Source: Kordia algicida OT-1 (GTDB taxonomy: Bacteria > Bacteroidota > Bacteroidia > Flavobacteriales > Flavobacteriaceae). From it: DNA of 57,509 nucleotides. Of the stretch, positions 43,726 to 54,500 are shown in pieces; within the stretch, counting starts at the first letter, position 1; each line of letters begins with the position of its first letter. The DNA lies in the NCBI RefSeq assembly GCF_000154725.1, contig NZ_DS544873.1, positions 853,428 to 910,936 of the forward strand, given 5' to 3'. The position numbers and the translations under genes were made by a program. A model generated the notes under the pieces. It was not told the DNA's origin. It did not search any database and worked only from the letters and a program-made list of their open reading frames with translations.

Positions 43726-44258
43726 ATACCCCAGAATCTGCCATCACACTAAAAGAATTATCACAACTCTCAGGATTTTCAATCTCTACGGTGTCAAAAG
43801 CGTTAAATGATAAATTTGACATCAGTCCTACGACACGCAAAATGATAAAAAAAATAGCTGTAAAGTATAATTACGTACCTAATAATTATGCAGTTGCTTT
43901 ACGAAAAAAACAAACCAAAGCCATTGCGATTATCATTCCACGAATCAATACCACATTTTACAGCTGTTTTTTGCATAATATAGAAAAAGTAGCTTCAAAA
44001 TACGGATACCGTATAGTGTTGTTTCAATCGTTTGCAGAAACAAAACGAGAAAAAGAATGTTTAAAAAACATCAATGATGGCAGTGTTGATGGTGTAATTA
44101 TGCTCTCTACTAATGCATACAAAGAAACGATCAGTGTAAAAGAAAATATACTTCCTGTAGAGCACATTGAAGTATCTGAAACGCTACAAAATGACAAATT
44201 CTTCAAAGAAAAATCAATTTCAGGGTTTAAAAATTTATTACAAAGAATAAGTGCTTAA
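43722..44258 (+). CDS. Short LacI-family protein lacking most of the effector domain
   Basis: A 178-residue protein overlapping the eda stop by four bases. Residues about 8-60 are a good LacI helix-turn-helix (LKELSQLSGFSISTVSKALN, YNYVPNNYAVALRKKQTKAI), and about 60-150 the first part of the periplasmic-binding-like domain (IAIIIPRINTTFYS, DGVIMLSTNAY). Then the homology ends, about 160 residues short of the usual 335-345. The last 30 residues (DKFFKEKSISGFKNLLQRIS) are not LacI-like. No continuation was noticed downstream. It could be a decayed repressor or a deliberate short DNA-binding protein, perhaps dimerising through the remaining subdomain. Confidence 0.75.
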   Translation: MNTPESAITLKELSQLSGFSISTVSKALNDKFDISPTTRKMIKKIAVKYNYVPNNYAVALRKKQTKAIAIIIPRINTTFYSCFLHNIEKVASKYGYRIVLFQSFAETKREKECLKNINDGSVDGVIMLSTNAYKETISVKENILPVEHIEVSETLQNDKFFKEKSISGFKNLLQRISA

Positions 44259-44799
44259 ATTTTAAAAACAATAAAAGTACAATTTTACAAATCATAGGTG
44301 ATTGATTGTCTGAAAACTACAAAAATACATTCAGATTAAAATTGAATGTATAATTTTTAAGAAAACTAACAAAAACTGTTATTTTCTTCCAAAATTTCCA
44401 CAAATTTATCTCAAATAGTTACAAATAATTCACGTAAGAAAAAGCTGTTTTTTTTGAAAAATTACAGAATATTCTCCCGTGTATTCATCCTGTGTATTGT
44501 GGGATTTTTCTAGTGTTTACGCAGTCTCATCTGCGAATTTGATATCTGTAGGGTAAAAGCTTACTTATTTTATGGCTTACCCATATTTAGTATCTACTAT
44601 ATTTCATATTTTTGTTACAAATGTAATTCTTAAAAAAATGTTAATTAGAAGCGCTAGTTGCTAATTGACCAAGCGAAGCTGTATAAAAAAAGCATATACA
44701 ATCTAAAATATTTTCGCTTATCTTACCCTTATACCCCCAGTTAATATTTAGTTAGATCATTGAGTAAATCAAATAAACGAATCTAAATACTAAAACACA
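44259..44799 (+). promoter_or_regulatory. Intergenic region before the antiterminator gene: terminator, hairpins, promoter candidate
   Basis: No gene is seen in these 541 bp. A perfect 9-bp stem ATACATTCA/TGAATGTAT (44325-44333, 44343-44351) followed by AATTTTT is a probable terminator for the eda transcript. Further hairpins: CGCAG/CTGCG (44520-44535) and GGGTA-AGC/GCT-TACCC (44551-44582). A -7 box TATTTTTG is at 44607-44614 without a good -33. If used, the leader of about 180 nt contains TTACAAATGTAA (44615-44626) and a 9-bp stem GTTAATTAG/CTAATTGAC (44640-44669). Leaders of NusG-paralogue operons often carry their recognition sequence; whether this one does is unknown. Confidence 0.45.
44325..44358 (+). 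terminator. Probable terminator after kdgK-eda-short lacI
   Basis: Perfect 9-bp stem (44325-44333 with 44343-44351) and 9-nt loop, followed by AATTTTT. It lies 67 bp after the short LacI stop and separates the alginate catabolic operon from the biosynthetic locus. Confidence 0.65.
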
Positions 44800-45366
44800 A
44801 TGTCTTTTTCGCAAAATGACGGAATAAAAGTAGCGACCCAACCAGTCAAAAGAAAATTAACTGTACCTTCCAAAAATCGTAATTGGTTTGTTCTCTATAC
44901 AGCTCCTAGAGCAGAAAAGAAAGCAAAGCTGGAACTCGAATATCGAGGATATGAGGTATTTCTTCCAATGACTAAATCATTAAGAATATGGAAAAATCGT
45001 CAAAAAAAGCTTATTGATTCCGTACTCTTTCCAAGCTACATTTTTGTTAAAACTGACGAACGGTATCTTGCTGAAATATGCAGGATTAATAAAATTGCAA
45101 CTTATATACATTGCGGAGGCAAACCCTGTAAGGTTTCTCCTGAATGTATTGAAGCAATTAAATGTATGCTAAGTATGGATCAAGAAATTTCCGTTGGAAA
45201 TGATTTCATAGAAGGTGAATCAGTCCGGATCGTAGAAGGTCCACTTGCGGGTTACAATGGCGTACTTGTTCAGCAAAAGTCAAAAACAAAATTCGGGATA
45301 CATCTGAAAGAGATAAATCAGGTGGCTTCCATAGAAATATGCACGAGTGCATTAGAAAAATTCTAA
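44800..45366 (+). CDS. NusG-paralogue transcription antiterminator (UpxY/RfaH/LoaP-like)
   Basis: A 188-residue protein. Residues about 25-130 form the NGN domain (NWFVLYTAPRAEKKAKLELE, GYEVFLPMTKSLRIWKNRQK, LFPSYIFVKTD) and about 140-185 the KOW domain (GESVRIVEGPLAGYNGVLV). It has the shape of specialised NusG paralogues that bind RNA polymerase and prevent early termination over long surface-polysaccharide or polyketide operons (UpxY in Bacteroides, RfaH, LoaP). It is the first gene of the locus, 164 bp before a 10.6-kb synthase gene, exactly the length of transcript for which processive antitermination helps. Role inferred from family and position. Confidence 0.85.
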   Translation: MSFSQNDGIKVATQPVKRKLTVPSKNRNWFVLYTAPRAEKKAKLELEYRGYEVFLPMTKSLRIWKNRQKKLIDSVLFPSYIFVKTDERYLAEICRINKIATYIHCGGKPCKVSPECIEAIKCMLSMDQEISVGNDFIEGESVRIVEGPLAGYNGVLVQQKSKTKFGIHLKEINQVASIEICTSALEKF

Positions 45367-45370
45367 AAAA

Positions 45371-45464
45371 AACTTCCACAACCCATCTAATCAAATTTTT
45401 AATTTTTTCGTAACACTATACCTAATTGAGCGTAAAAACCGCTCATGCAATGGTTGTAGAAGTT
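45371..45464 (+). promoter_or_regulatory. Structured intergenic element between antiterminator and polyketide synthase
   Basis: AACTTCCACAACCCAT (45371-45386) can pair with ATGGTTGTAGAAGTT (45450-45464), about 14 of 15 pairs with one bulge. Inside this outer stem is a second hairpin, TGAGCG-taaaaac-CGCTCA (45427-45445), and a T-rich stretch (45396-45408). The long-range stem is unlikely by chance in such a short gap. It could be a loading or pausing signal for the antiterminator, an attenuator, or an mRNA processing site. No riboswitch family was recognised. Confidence 0.5.
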
Positions 45465-45530
45465 GATTATATGCGAATTAATATTAGGGTACAATAAAAA
45501 AACAAATCATTTATTCACAATTTGAAAAGA

Positions 45531-48500
45531 ATGAATCAAAAAGAAAAATTACTAGAAACTACAGAATCGTATTTGTGTTCACTAATTTCTGATGTAGCAG
45601 ATTTGCCAATCACAACTAATGATGCATCAACTCCTTTTTTAGAACTGGGGATTGACTCATTTCGTGTATTGCAAATCATAAAGAAGCTAGAAGAAGACTT
45701 TGGAACACTACCAAAAACACTGTTGTTTGAAAACTTTAATATTAGTGACCTTAGCAACTACTTTGTGGAAACCTATGCATCTATATTGACCGCTAAATTT
45801 TCCAATACAGGAAACGCCAAAAAAATAGTTGTGAAAAAAGCGAAATCTCCAGAAGTAAAAAAACAAACTAAAACACCACAAAAACCAGTAAGGGTTCAAG
45901 AGGAGAAAAAAATAAGCGCACCGCAAAAAGTAGTGGAAGCTACACCAACAAAAAAAATTGTAAAAAAGCAAACACTCATTCGAAGACCAATCATCATCTC
46001 AGAAAAAGAGTTGATGACACACAAAGACTTAAAAGACTGGTATTTATCCATCTTTGAAGAACACAAAAATGAAAGTTCTACCTCAAGAGGAACACGAAAT
46101 ATAGCACCATTACTATTCATTGGAAGCGAACGAAAAGGATATCTAAACTACAGCAAAAGTGGAAACATCATATTAGTATACGCGTATACAGGACCACGAT
46201 CGTACCTAACTACAATTGCCGAAGAAATCACACAATACTGTGAAGACAATGGTTTTGAAATCACCATCTTATCCGATCATGCAATCGAATCCATCAACGA
46301 CACAGCATTCTACGCAACACCTTTTGGTGTCATTTCTAGGGTTGAAAACATGCAAAAATTTTCGCTAAGCGGAAGTAAAATGCGTCGTTTGCGTTATCAA
46401 GTTTCAAAATTTGAAAAAACGGGTGACTGTAAAACGGTTGAATACACCAACGGAACCGACAAAAAAACAGACAAAGAAATTGTTCGATTGATCGATGAAT
46501 GGTCTGCCGCAAGAACCATGGTAAATCCGTTGATTCATATCGTAAGAGAAGAAATCCTCAAAGGAAAACTAAACAAAGAACACCGATTATTTCTAACATA
46601 TTTAGATGACAAGCTCCAAAACGCAATTCTAATCTCAAAACTATCAGACGAACTAAATGGCTATCTGATGGATTTAGAATTCTATCCAACAGACATGCCA
46701 CTTGGCGGATTGGAATACGGAATCGTGAAAATGATGGAAGCCTTGGCGAGCGAAGGTTCAAACATGCTCAGTCTTGGAGGAACCTACGGTTGTAAAATAG
46801 AAGAATCTCAAAATGCAGATCCTGAACTAGAAAAAACACTCGATTTCCTTCGCGAAAGCAAAATCTTTAATGATGAAGGAAACCTGCAATTCAAAAACAA
46901 ATTCCGACCAAAACATCAAACAATATTTATCTGTAGACCACAAGCAATCAGTAATGCCGACAATGTAACCGACATTATCATGATGATTGCCGATCCTTCA
47001 AAAGCAGATGCTGAAGCTACAACAAAAAGCACCTACGAACAACTTACGATCAAGATGTCAGTATCGGCAGAGAAGGACACAAAAGAAGAAAAAACTACAG
47101 AAAACAACCTGCAAAACGAACCTACAACAACAGTTCAAGTCACTACAGACGAAACTGTAATGATTGAAGGCAATGAATACTCGCAACTATTGGCAGCACA
47201 CGGATACAATCCGTTAAACATTCCAAATGCCGACGTAACACACGATCTTAAAACAGATTCTTGGGCACAATTGGACTCAAAAGCCATTGACGCGCAACTC
47301 AATTTTCTATACTCACAAATATACAAGGCAACCGACATTTCAAAAAGTCTGCAAACGGTTTTTCCGTTTACAAATGTTGCGCTCACTACTTCTGGACGAG
47401 ATGCCGAAAAAGTATTCTTCCAATCGTGGGACAACAAAGGAATTGTATTGCAAAACCTACTATTTCCAACAGCGATATACAGTGAAATTCAAAATGGTTT
47501 CACACCAAGAGAAATTCCAAGTAACGAAGTATTTGATCTCAACTCAGAAGTGCGTTTCAAAGCAAATCTTCACTGGGAACAATTAGTCTCTTTAGTTGAA
47601 AAAGAACACGAATCGCTCGCTTTTGTAGCTATCGAAATTTCTAACAATGCCGCTGGCGGCGCTCCAATATCCATTGCACATCTTACAAAAGTCAAAGAAC
47701 TACTCAAAAATTACAACATTCCATTAATAATGGATGGTACGCGTGTATTAGAAAACGCCAAATTTGTCATTGAAAATGAAAAAGAATATGCAGGCAAAAC
47801 CATTTGGGAAGTTGCTCAAAAAATCTATTCATTTGCAGATGCAGTTTGGGCAAGCTTACCAAAAGATTTTTGCGTAAACAAAGGTGGAATCGTTGCTACA
47901 AATGACGAAAACCTATTTCATAAAGTACAAGATGCCATTGAAGATGAAGGTGTAGGACTAGACATCATCGACAAAAAACTCATCGCGACTTCTTTCGAAA
48001 ACAAACAAGTCATTGAAAAACGCATTACCAACCGAATGGAATGTGTACAAATCATTCACAAAGCATTAAAAAATCAGGGAATTCCTGTAATCAATCCAGT
48101 AGGAACACATTGCGTACTCATAGACGTAAAACAAATTCCTCAATTCAAAAACTTCAAAAATCCAGCAATATCTTTCACGGCTTGGTTATACGTAAATACG
48201 GGAATTCGCGGAAGTGTACACAATGCAGGAATGCAAAGCAATTCGGCAATCAACGAAGTCGTACGCTTGGCAATTCACGTTGGAATGGAAACGAACGAAG
48301 CTACTGAAATCAGTCAAAAATTAGTACAACTGTTTCAACAAATGGAAAACATTCCTGAGCTTGAAACAAAAGGAACTCCAGAAACATTTGGAACCATAAA
48401 TGCCAAATATCAACTAAAACAATTCCACAACCCAACTAATACAATTGTTGCTGTTAATGACGTTGAAGTGTCGGAAGACGTTACTGAGTTTGCTTCTACC

Positions 48501-51500
48501 GCTTCCGCAGAAAGTACAAACGAAGCAACCATTTCAGCATCACAACAACAGCCAGCAAAAAATACAAACTACAAACATCAAGACATTGCCATCGTGGGAA
48601 TGTCGGGAAGATATCCAAAAGCAAAAAACCTAGACAAACTTTGGGAAAACCTTCTAGCAGGAAAAGACTGTGTCGAAGTGATTCCAGAAGAACGATTAGC
48701 ACAACGAAAAAATACCAAATTCACAAAAAAATACCGTGGAGGTTTTCTTGAAGACGTAGACAAATTTGATTCTATGTTCTTCAACATTCCGCCAGCAGTA
48801 GCAGAAATGTTTGATCCGCAAGAGCGATTACTGCTAGAAACGGCTTGGGAATCAATAGAAGATGCAGGTTACTATCCTGAAATCCTCACACCAGAAAACA
48901 CACCAAAAAACATTGGAGTCTTTGTAGGTGCCGTTTGGACAATGTATCAAATGATTGGCGCCGAAGAAAAATTAGTTGGTCACGATACCAATCCAAACTC
49001 ATTCCTGTGGAGTGTTGCCAACCGAATTTCATACTGTCTCAACCTTTCAGGACCAAGTATGTCGGTTGATACAGCGTGTTCATCAAGTATGACAGCTTTA
49101 TACTTGGCATGCGAATCTATCTACAATGGAGAATGCTCAGGTGCAATTGTTGGTGGTGTAAACTTAGACTTACATCAAAGTAAATTTGACATCAATTCCT
49201 TTGGAGGTGCACTCTCACCAGATGGCGTTTGTCGTACATTCGGGAAAGGAGCCAACGGATATGTTGCTGGAGAAGGTGTAGGAACCATCTTCATCAAACC
49301 ATTAGCACAAGCAGAAAAAGATGGCGACAACATCCACGGAATCATCAAAAGTGTATCGGTAAATCATGGTGGTCGTACAAGTGGTTACATGGTGCCAGAT
49401 CCAAAAGCACAAGCTAATTTGGTAGTAACAGCTTTAGAAAAAGCAGACATTGATGCAAGAAGTGTTGGTTACATAGAAGCTCATGGAACAGGAACAGAAT
49501 TAGGAGATCCAATAGAAATCTCAGGACTCAAAAGAGCCTTTGACAAATATGATGTTGCCAACCAAACCGTAGCAGTTGGTTCGGTAAAAACAAACATTGG
49601 TCACTTAGAAGCTGCGGCTGGAGTTGTAGGAATTCACAAAGTACTCTTGCAAATGAAGCACAAAAAACTCGTGCCTTCATTGCACTCCACAGAACTCAAT
49701 GAATTCATTGACTTTGAAAATTCTCCATTCTACGTAGAACAACAAGTAGAAGAATGGAAACCAAAAATAATAGATGGTGAAGAATTTCCGCTTCGTGCGG
49801 GAATCAGCTCGTTTGGAGCAGGTGGCGCAAATGCACACGTTATCATCGAATCATACGAACGAAAAGAAACTACTGTAGCAGAAGAAGGATATCAAATATT
49901 TCCACTATCTGCGGTAAAAAAGGACAGACTCAACGCTGCTGCAGAACGTTTACTAAACTTCTTAAAAGATGATGGAAACAAAGAAATAAGTCTTGTAAAC
50001 ATTGGACATACGCTTCGAGTTGGAAAAAAATCCTTTGAGCACAGACTCATCATCATTGCAGAAACCAAAGAAGAACTCATTGAAAAACTCACACTTTTCA
50101 TTGAAGATAAAAAAGATCAAAATATCCTTACTGGAGTTGTTGAAAAAGTAGGAAACATTGCCAAACTACTCAACAAAAACGAAAAGAAAGCCTTCATAGA
50201 ACTCATTGCAGAAAGTGGCGATCTTCACAAAGTAGGTCAGCTTTGGATTGAAGGAATCATCAACGATTGGCAAGCAATTGCAAGCGACAGTGATGCCAAA
50301 AGAGTTTCCTTGCCAACCTATCCATTTGCAGACAAACGCCATTGGGTTGAAAGAACGGACAACGAAGCTGTTGTTGGAGTTTCAAGCATCAATCATCCAA
50401 TGATTGACGCCAACGAATCTACTTTTGAGCGTCAACTATTCAAAAAGACATTTCACGATCAAGAATTCTTCATTTATGACCATTTAGTATCAGACATTCC
50501 TACATTGCCAGGAGTTGCTTACTTAGACTTTGCTCGAAAAGCAGGAGAATTGGCGGCAGGAAGAAAAGTAAAAGCCATCAAAAATATCATTTGGCTAAAT
50601 CCGATTACGGTAAACGATTCCCAACCAACAGATGTTTGGATTGAATTACTTCCGCAAGCAGGACAAATTGTAAAATTTGAAGTATTTAGTAAAAACGAAG
50701 CAGGCGACAAGCAATTACACTCGCAAGGAAAACTAACCTACGTTGAAGCAGAGGAAGTAGAAGCTGCAACTGAATTTATAGACGTAAAAGGAATTCAAGA
50801 ACGTTGTGCAAAAGTAGCAAATGGCGACCAAGCTTATCCAGAATTCCACAAACTAGGTTTAGGATTAGGACCAAGTTTCCAAGTATTGCAAGAAGTCTAC
50901 AAAAATGATGACGAAATGCTGGGAATCATGAAAGTACCAGACGTTTGTGAAAATGAATTCAAAGATTACCTATTGCATCCTTCGTTACTTGATGGCGCAG
51001 GACAAACGGTAATGGCAGCACACTTACTTTCGGCAAGTGAAGAATCATCCGAAGGATTATTTGTACCATATTCGTTTGGAGAAGTTGAAATATTTCATCC
51101 GTTAGTAGAAAACTGTTACAGTTACATTCAAAAAGTAGACGAACCAAATTCAAATCTATCAAAAGCCAATCTGACGATCACAGATGAAAATGGTAAAGTA
51201 TTGGTGAAAATCAAAGATTCTGTTGGAATTCCATTAACAGATATCCATGAAAAACCAGCAGACATACCAACAACAGGAGAAGCAACTGAAGTAGACGAAT
51301 TTACAGACTTATATTACACACATATTTGGGAAGCATCTTCTGTAACGAAAAATGCAAAAGAACTAGATACAAGCAAAAGTATTGTTGTATTTGATACGGA
51401 TGAAAAACTATTCAATAGTTACAAAAAGGATACAAAAACACCTGTCATATTAGTACAACAAGGAAAAGCGTTCCAAAAAGTTTCTGACAATCAATTCACG

Positions 51501-54500
51501 ATCAATCCAGAAAACAAAGAAGACTTTAACCAACTATTCACATCCTTACAAGAACAAGGAATTGGTTTGGATAAAATCTGTTACGGTTGGTCAAAAGATA
51601 CCTTCAAAGAAGATGAAAAATCATTAGATAACGCATTAAAAACTGGAGTATACGCGTTTTTATATGTGTGTCAGGCAGTAATGCAGTTAAAATCTGAGAA
51701 CAACATTTCAATTGCTTATTTCTATCACGGAGCTGAAAATGATGCACAACCACACAACGCAGCGATCAACGGTTTTGCAAAAAGTTTACACTTAGAACAA
51801 TCGAGCATTAGTTGTAAAACAATTGAAATACTAGAAGTAGAAGACAGCTCAAAAATTGCAGAACTTGTCATTGCAGAACTACAAGAAGACACTGTAGAAG
51901 AATTGGCAGTTCGGTACGAAGGCGAAGAACGTTTCGTTAGAAAACTACAAAATATCGCAAATTGGCGTAAAAATAATACTTCCAACAACAAACAAGGTAT
52001 CAAAGAAAAAGGAGTCTATCTCATTACAGGTGGCGCTGGCGGCTTAGGATTTATCTTTGCAGAATATCTTGCAAAAGAATGCAAAGCACGATTGGTATTG
52101 ACAGGAAGATCAAAACTTTCAGAAGAAAAATCAGCCAAAATAGCAATACTAGAAGAATTGGGAGCAGAAGTATTATATGTAGCTTCTGATGTTTCCAAAC
52201 TAAAAGATGTCAAAAAAGTCATCGCAGCAACCAAAAAGAAATTTGGTGCGATCAATGGAATTCTACACAGTGCAGGAGTCTTGCGCGATTCCAACATTCG
52301 CAACAAAACCATAGAAGAAATGCAAGCGGTATTTGCGCCAAAAATATACGGAGCTTATTACCTTGATACGTTAACAAAAGATACAGAACTAGACTTTTTC
52401 GTAACATTCTCCTCAATGGCAGCCGTTGGAGGAAACATGGGACAAAGTGATTACTCGTACGCCAACCACTTCATGGATACGTATGTTAAACGTAGAGAAG
52501 CATTGCAAGAAAAAGGACTACGATCAGGAAAATCACTCAGTTTAAACTGGTCAATTTGGGCAAATGGTGGAATGAAGCTAGATGCACAAATGGAAGCTTT
52601 CTTCAAAAATAGCTTAGGAATTCGTCCATTAAAATCTGAAATAGGAATTGGCACATTCACTCGCGGATTATTTGCAGAAGAAACACAAGTAGTTGTGGTG
52701 GAAGGTATGCAAGAGCGAATGGAAATTGCTTGGGGAATTCGTGAAAAAGAAGAAGAACCACAAACAGCAACAGGAAATGAAGCATCAACAAACGTTGCTA
52801 CAACAGATGAAGCTAGTGGGGAAATTACAGGATTAGTCCGCCAAGATTTGATACAAATTGTAATGGACTTCCTAAAATTAGAAGAAGAAGATGTTGCGGT
52901 AGACAAAATACTACTTGACATTGGTTTTGACTCTATCGGACTCGCTTCGTATGCCAATGCGCTAAATGAAAAATACGGTTTAGACGTCATTACACCTGTA
53001 TTATTCTTTGAATATCCATCTATCAACGAAATCACTAAATATTTAGTAAAAGACCATAGCGGAGCCGTTGCAAACACTTACAACTTGGCAGGCGGAAGCG
53101 CACCAGCTCAGGCAACTACTACAGCCCAAACTACTCCTGTAAAAGAAACAAAAGCGGAAACACCAGCATTTGCAGGAATCAACAAAGGTTGGAATGTAGA
53201 TACTTCACAACCGCAAGCCGTGAATAACGCAACAGGCACAGGACTTTCTGTAGATTCTCGCTTTATTGACTGTCCGATTGCGATTGTTGGAATTGGTGGT
53301 GTGATGCCGAAATCGAAAAACATGCAGGAATACTGGGAAAATCTGAAAAATGAAGAAAATATGATTTCAGTAGTTCCAAGAGATCGTTGGATTTGGGAAG
53401 ATTACGATGGTGATCCAATCACAGAAAAAAATAAAACAAACTCTAAATACGGTGGATTCATTGATGATGCCGATAAATTTGACCCTCTATTTTTTGGAAT
53501 CTCTCCAAGGGAAGCCGAAATGATGGATCCGCAACAGCGCGTATTCCTAGAAACTGTTTGGAATACTATTGAAGATTCTGGCTATAAGGTATCTGACCTA
53601 TCTGGAACAAAAACAGGACTCTTTGTCGGTGTTGCGGTTCATGATTATAGTGATTTGATGAATACGCTCAATGTAGAACTTGATGGCTATACAGCTTCAG
53701 GAAATTCACACTGTATCTTAGCAAATCGTATCTCATTCTTACTCAACTTACGAGGACCAAGCGCACCAATTGATACGGCATGTTCAAGTTCATTAATTGC
53801 GATTCACCGTGCAATAGAATCTATCCATACGGGAAGTAGCGACATGGCAATTGTTGGTGGAGTACAATTAATGATGACACCAGCCGCACATATTTCTTTC
53901 GGAATGGCAGGAATGTTAAGTAGCGATGGAAAATGTAAAACCTTTGACAAAGATGCCAACGGATATGTGCGTGGAGAAGGTTCGGGAGCAATATTCTTAA
54001 AACCACTAGCGCAAGCGGAAGCTGACAACGATCAAATTTATGCAGTTATCAAATCTACTTCAGAAAATCACGGTGGAAAAGCAACCATGCTAACGGCACC
54101 AAATCCGCATGCACAAGCAGAATTATTAGTGGAAGCGTATGAAAAAGGAAATATCGATCCAGCATCAGTTGGGTACATAGAATGTCACGGAACAGGAACA
54201 AGTTTAGGTGATCCGATTGAAATCAGAGCCTTAGCAAAATGCTTCAAAGAACTATACGGTAAGCACAATAAGCCAATTCCAGAAACACCACACATTGGAC
54301 TAAGTTCTGTAAAAACCAATATTGGTCACTTAGAAACGGCTGCGGGAATCTCAAGTTTCTTAAAAGCAGTATTGGCAATAAAACACAAGCAAATTCCAGC
54401 GTGTTTACACTTTAATGAACTCAATCCCCATATCAGTTTTGCAGGAACGCCTTTCTACGTAGTTGATGAAACCAAACCTTGGGAAAGAATAAAAGGAGCA

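Noticed and set aside
49870-50360. Hidden AT domain between KS1 and DH
   Set aside because: Only about 180 residues are available, with no GHSxG motif; it fits the post-KS linker of trans-AT synthases.
52451-53077. Antisense open frame of 208 codons inside the PKS
   Set aside because: It covers KR/ACP2 coding sequence whose motifs are intact on the + strand; Ser/Ile-rich shadow.
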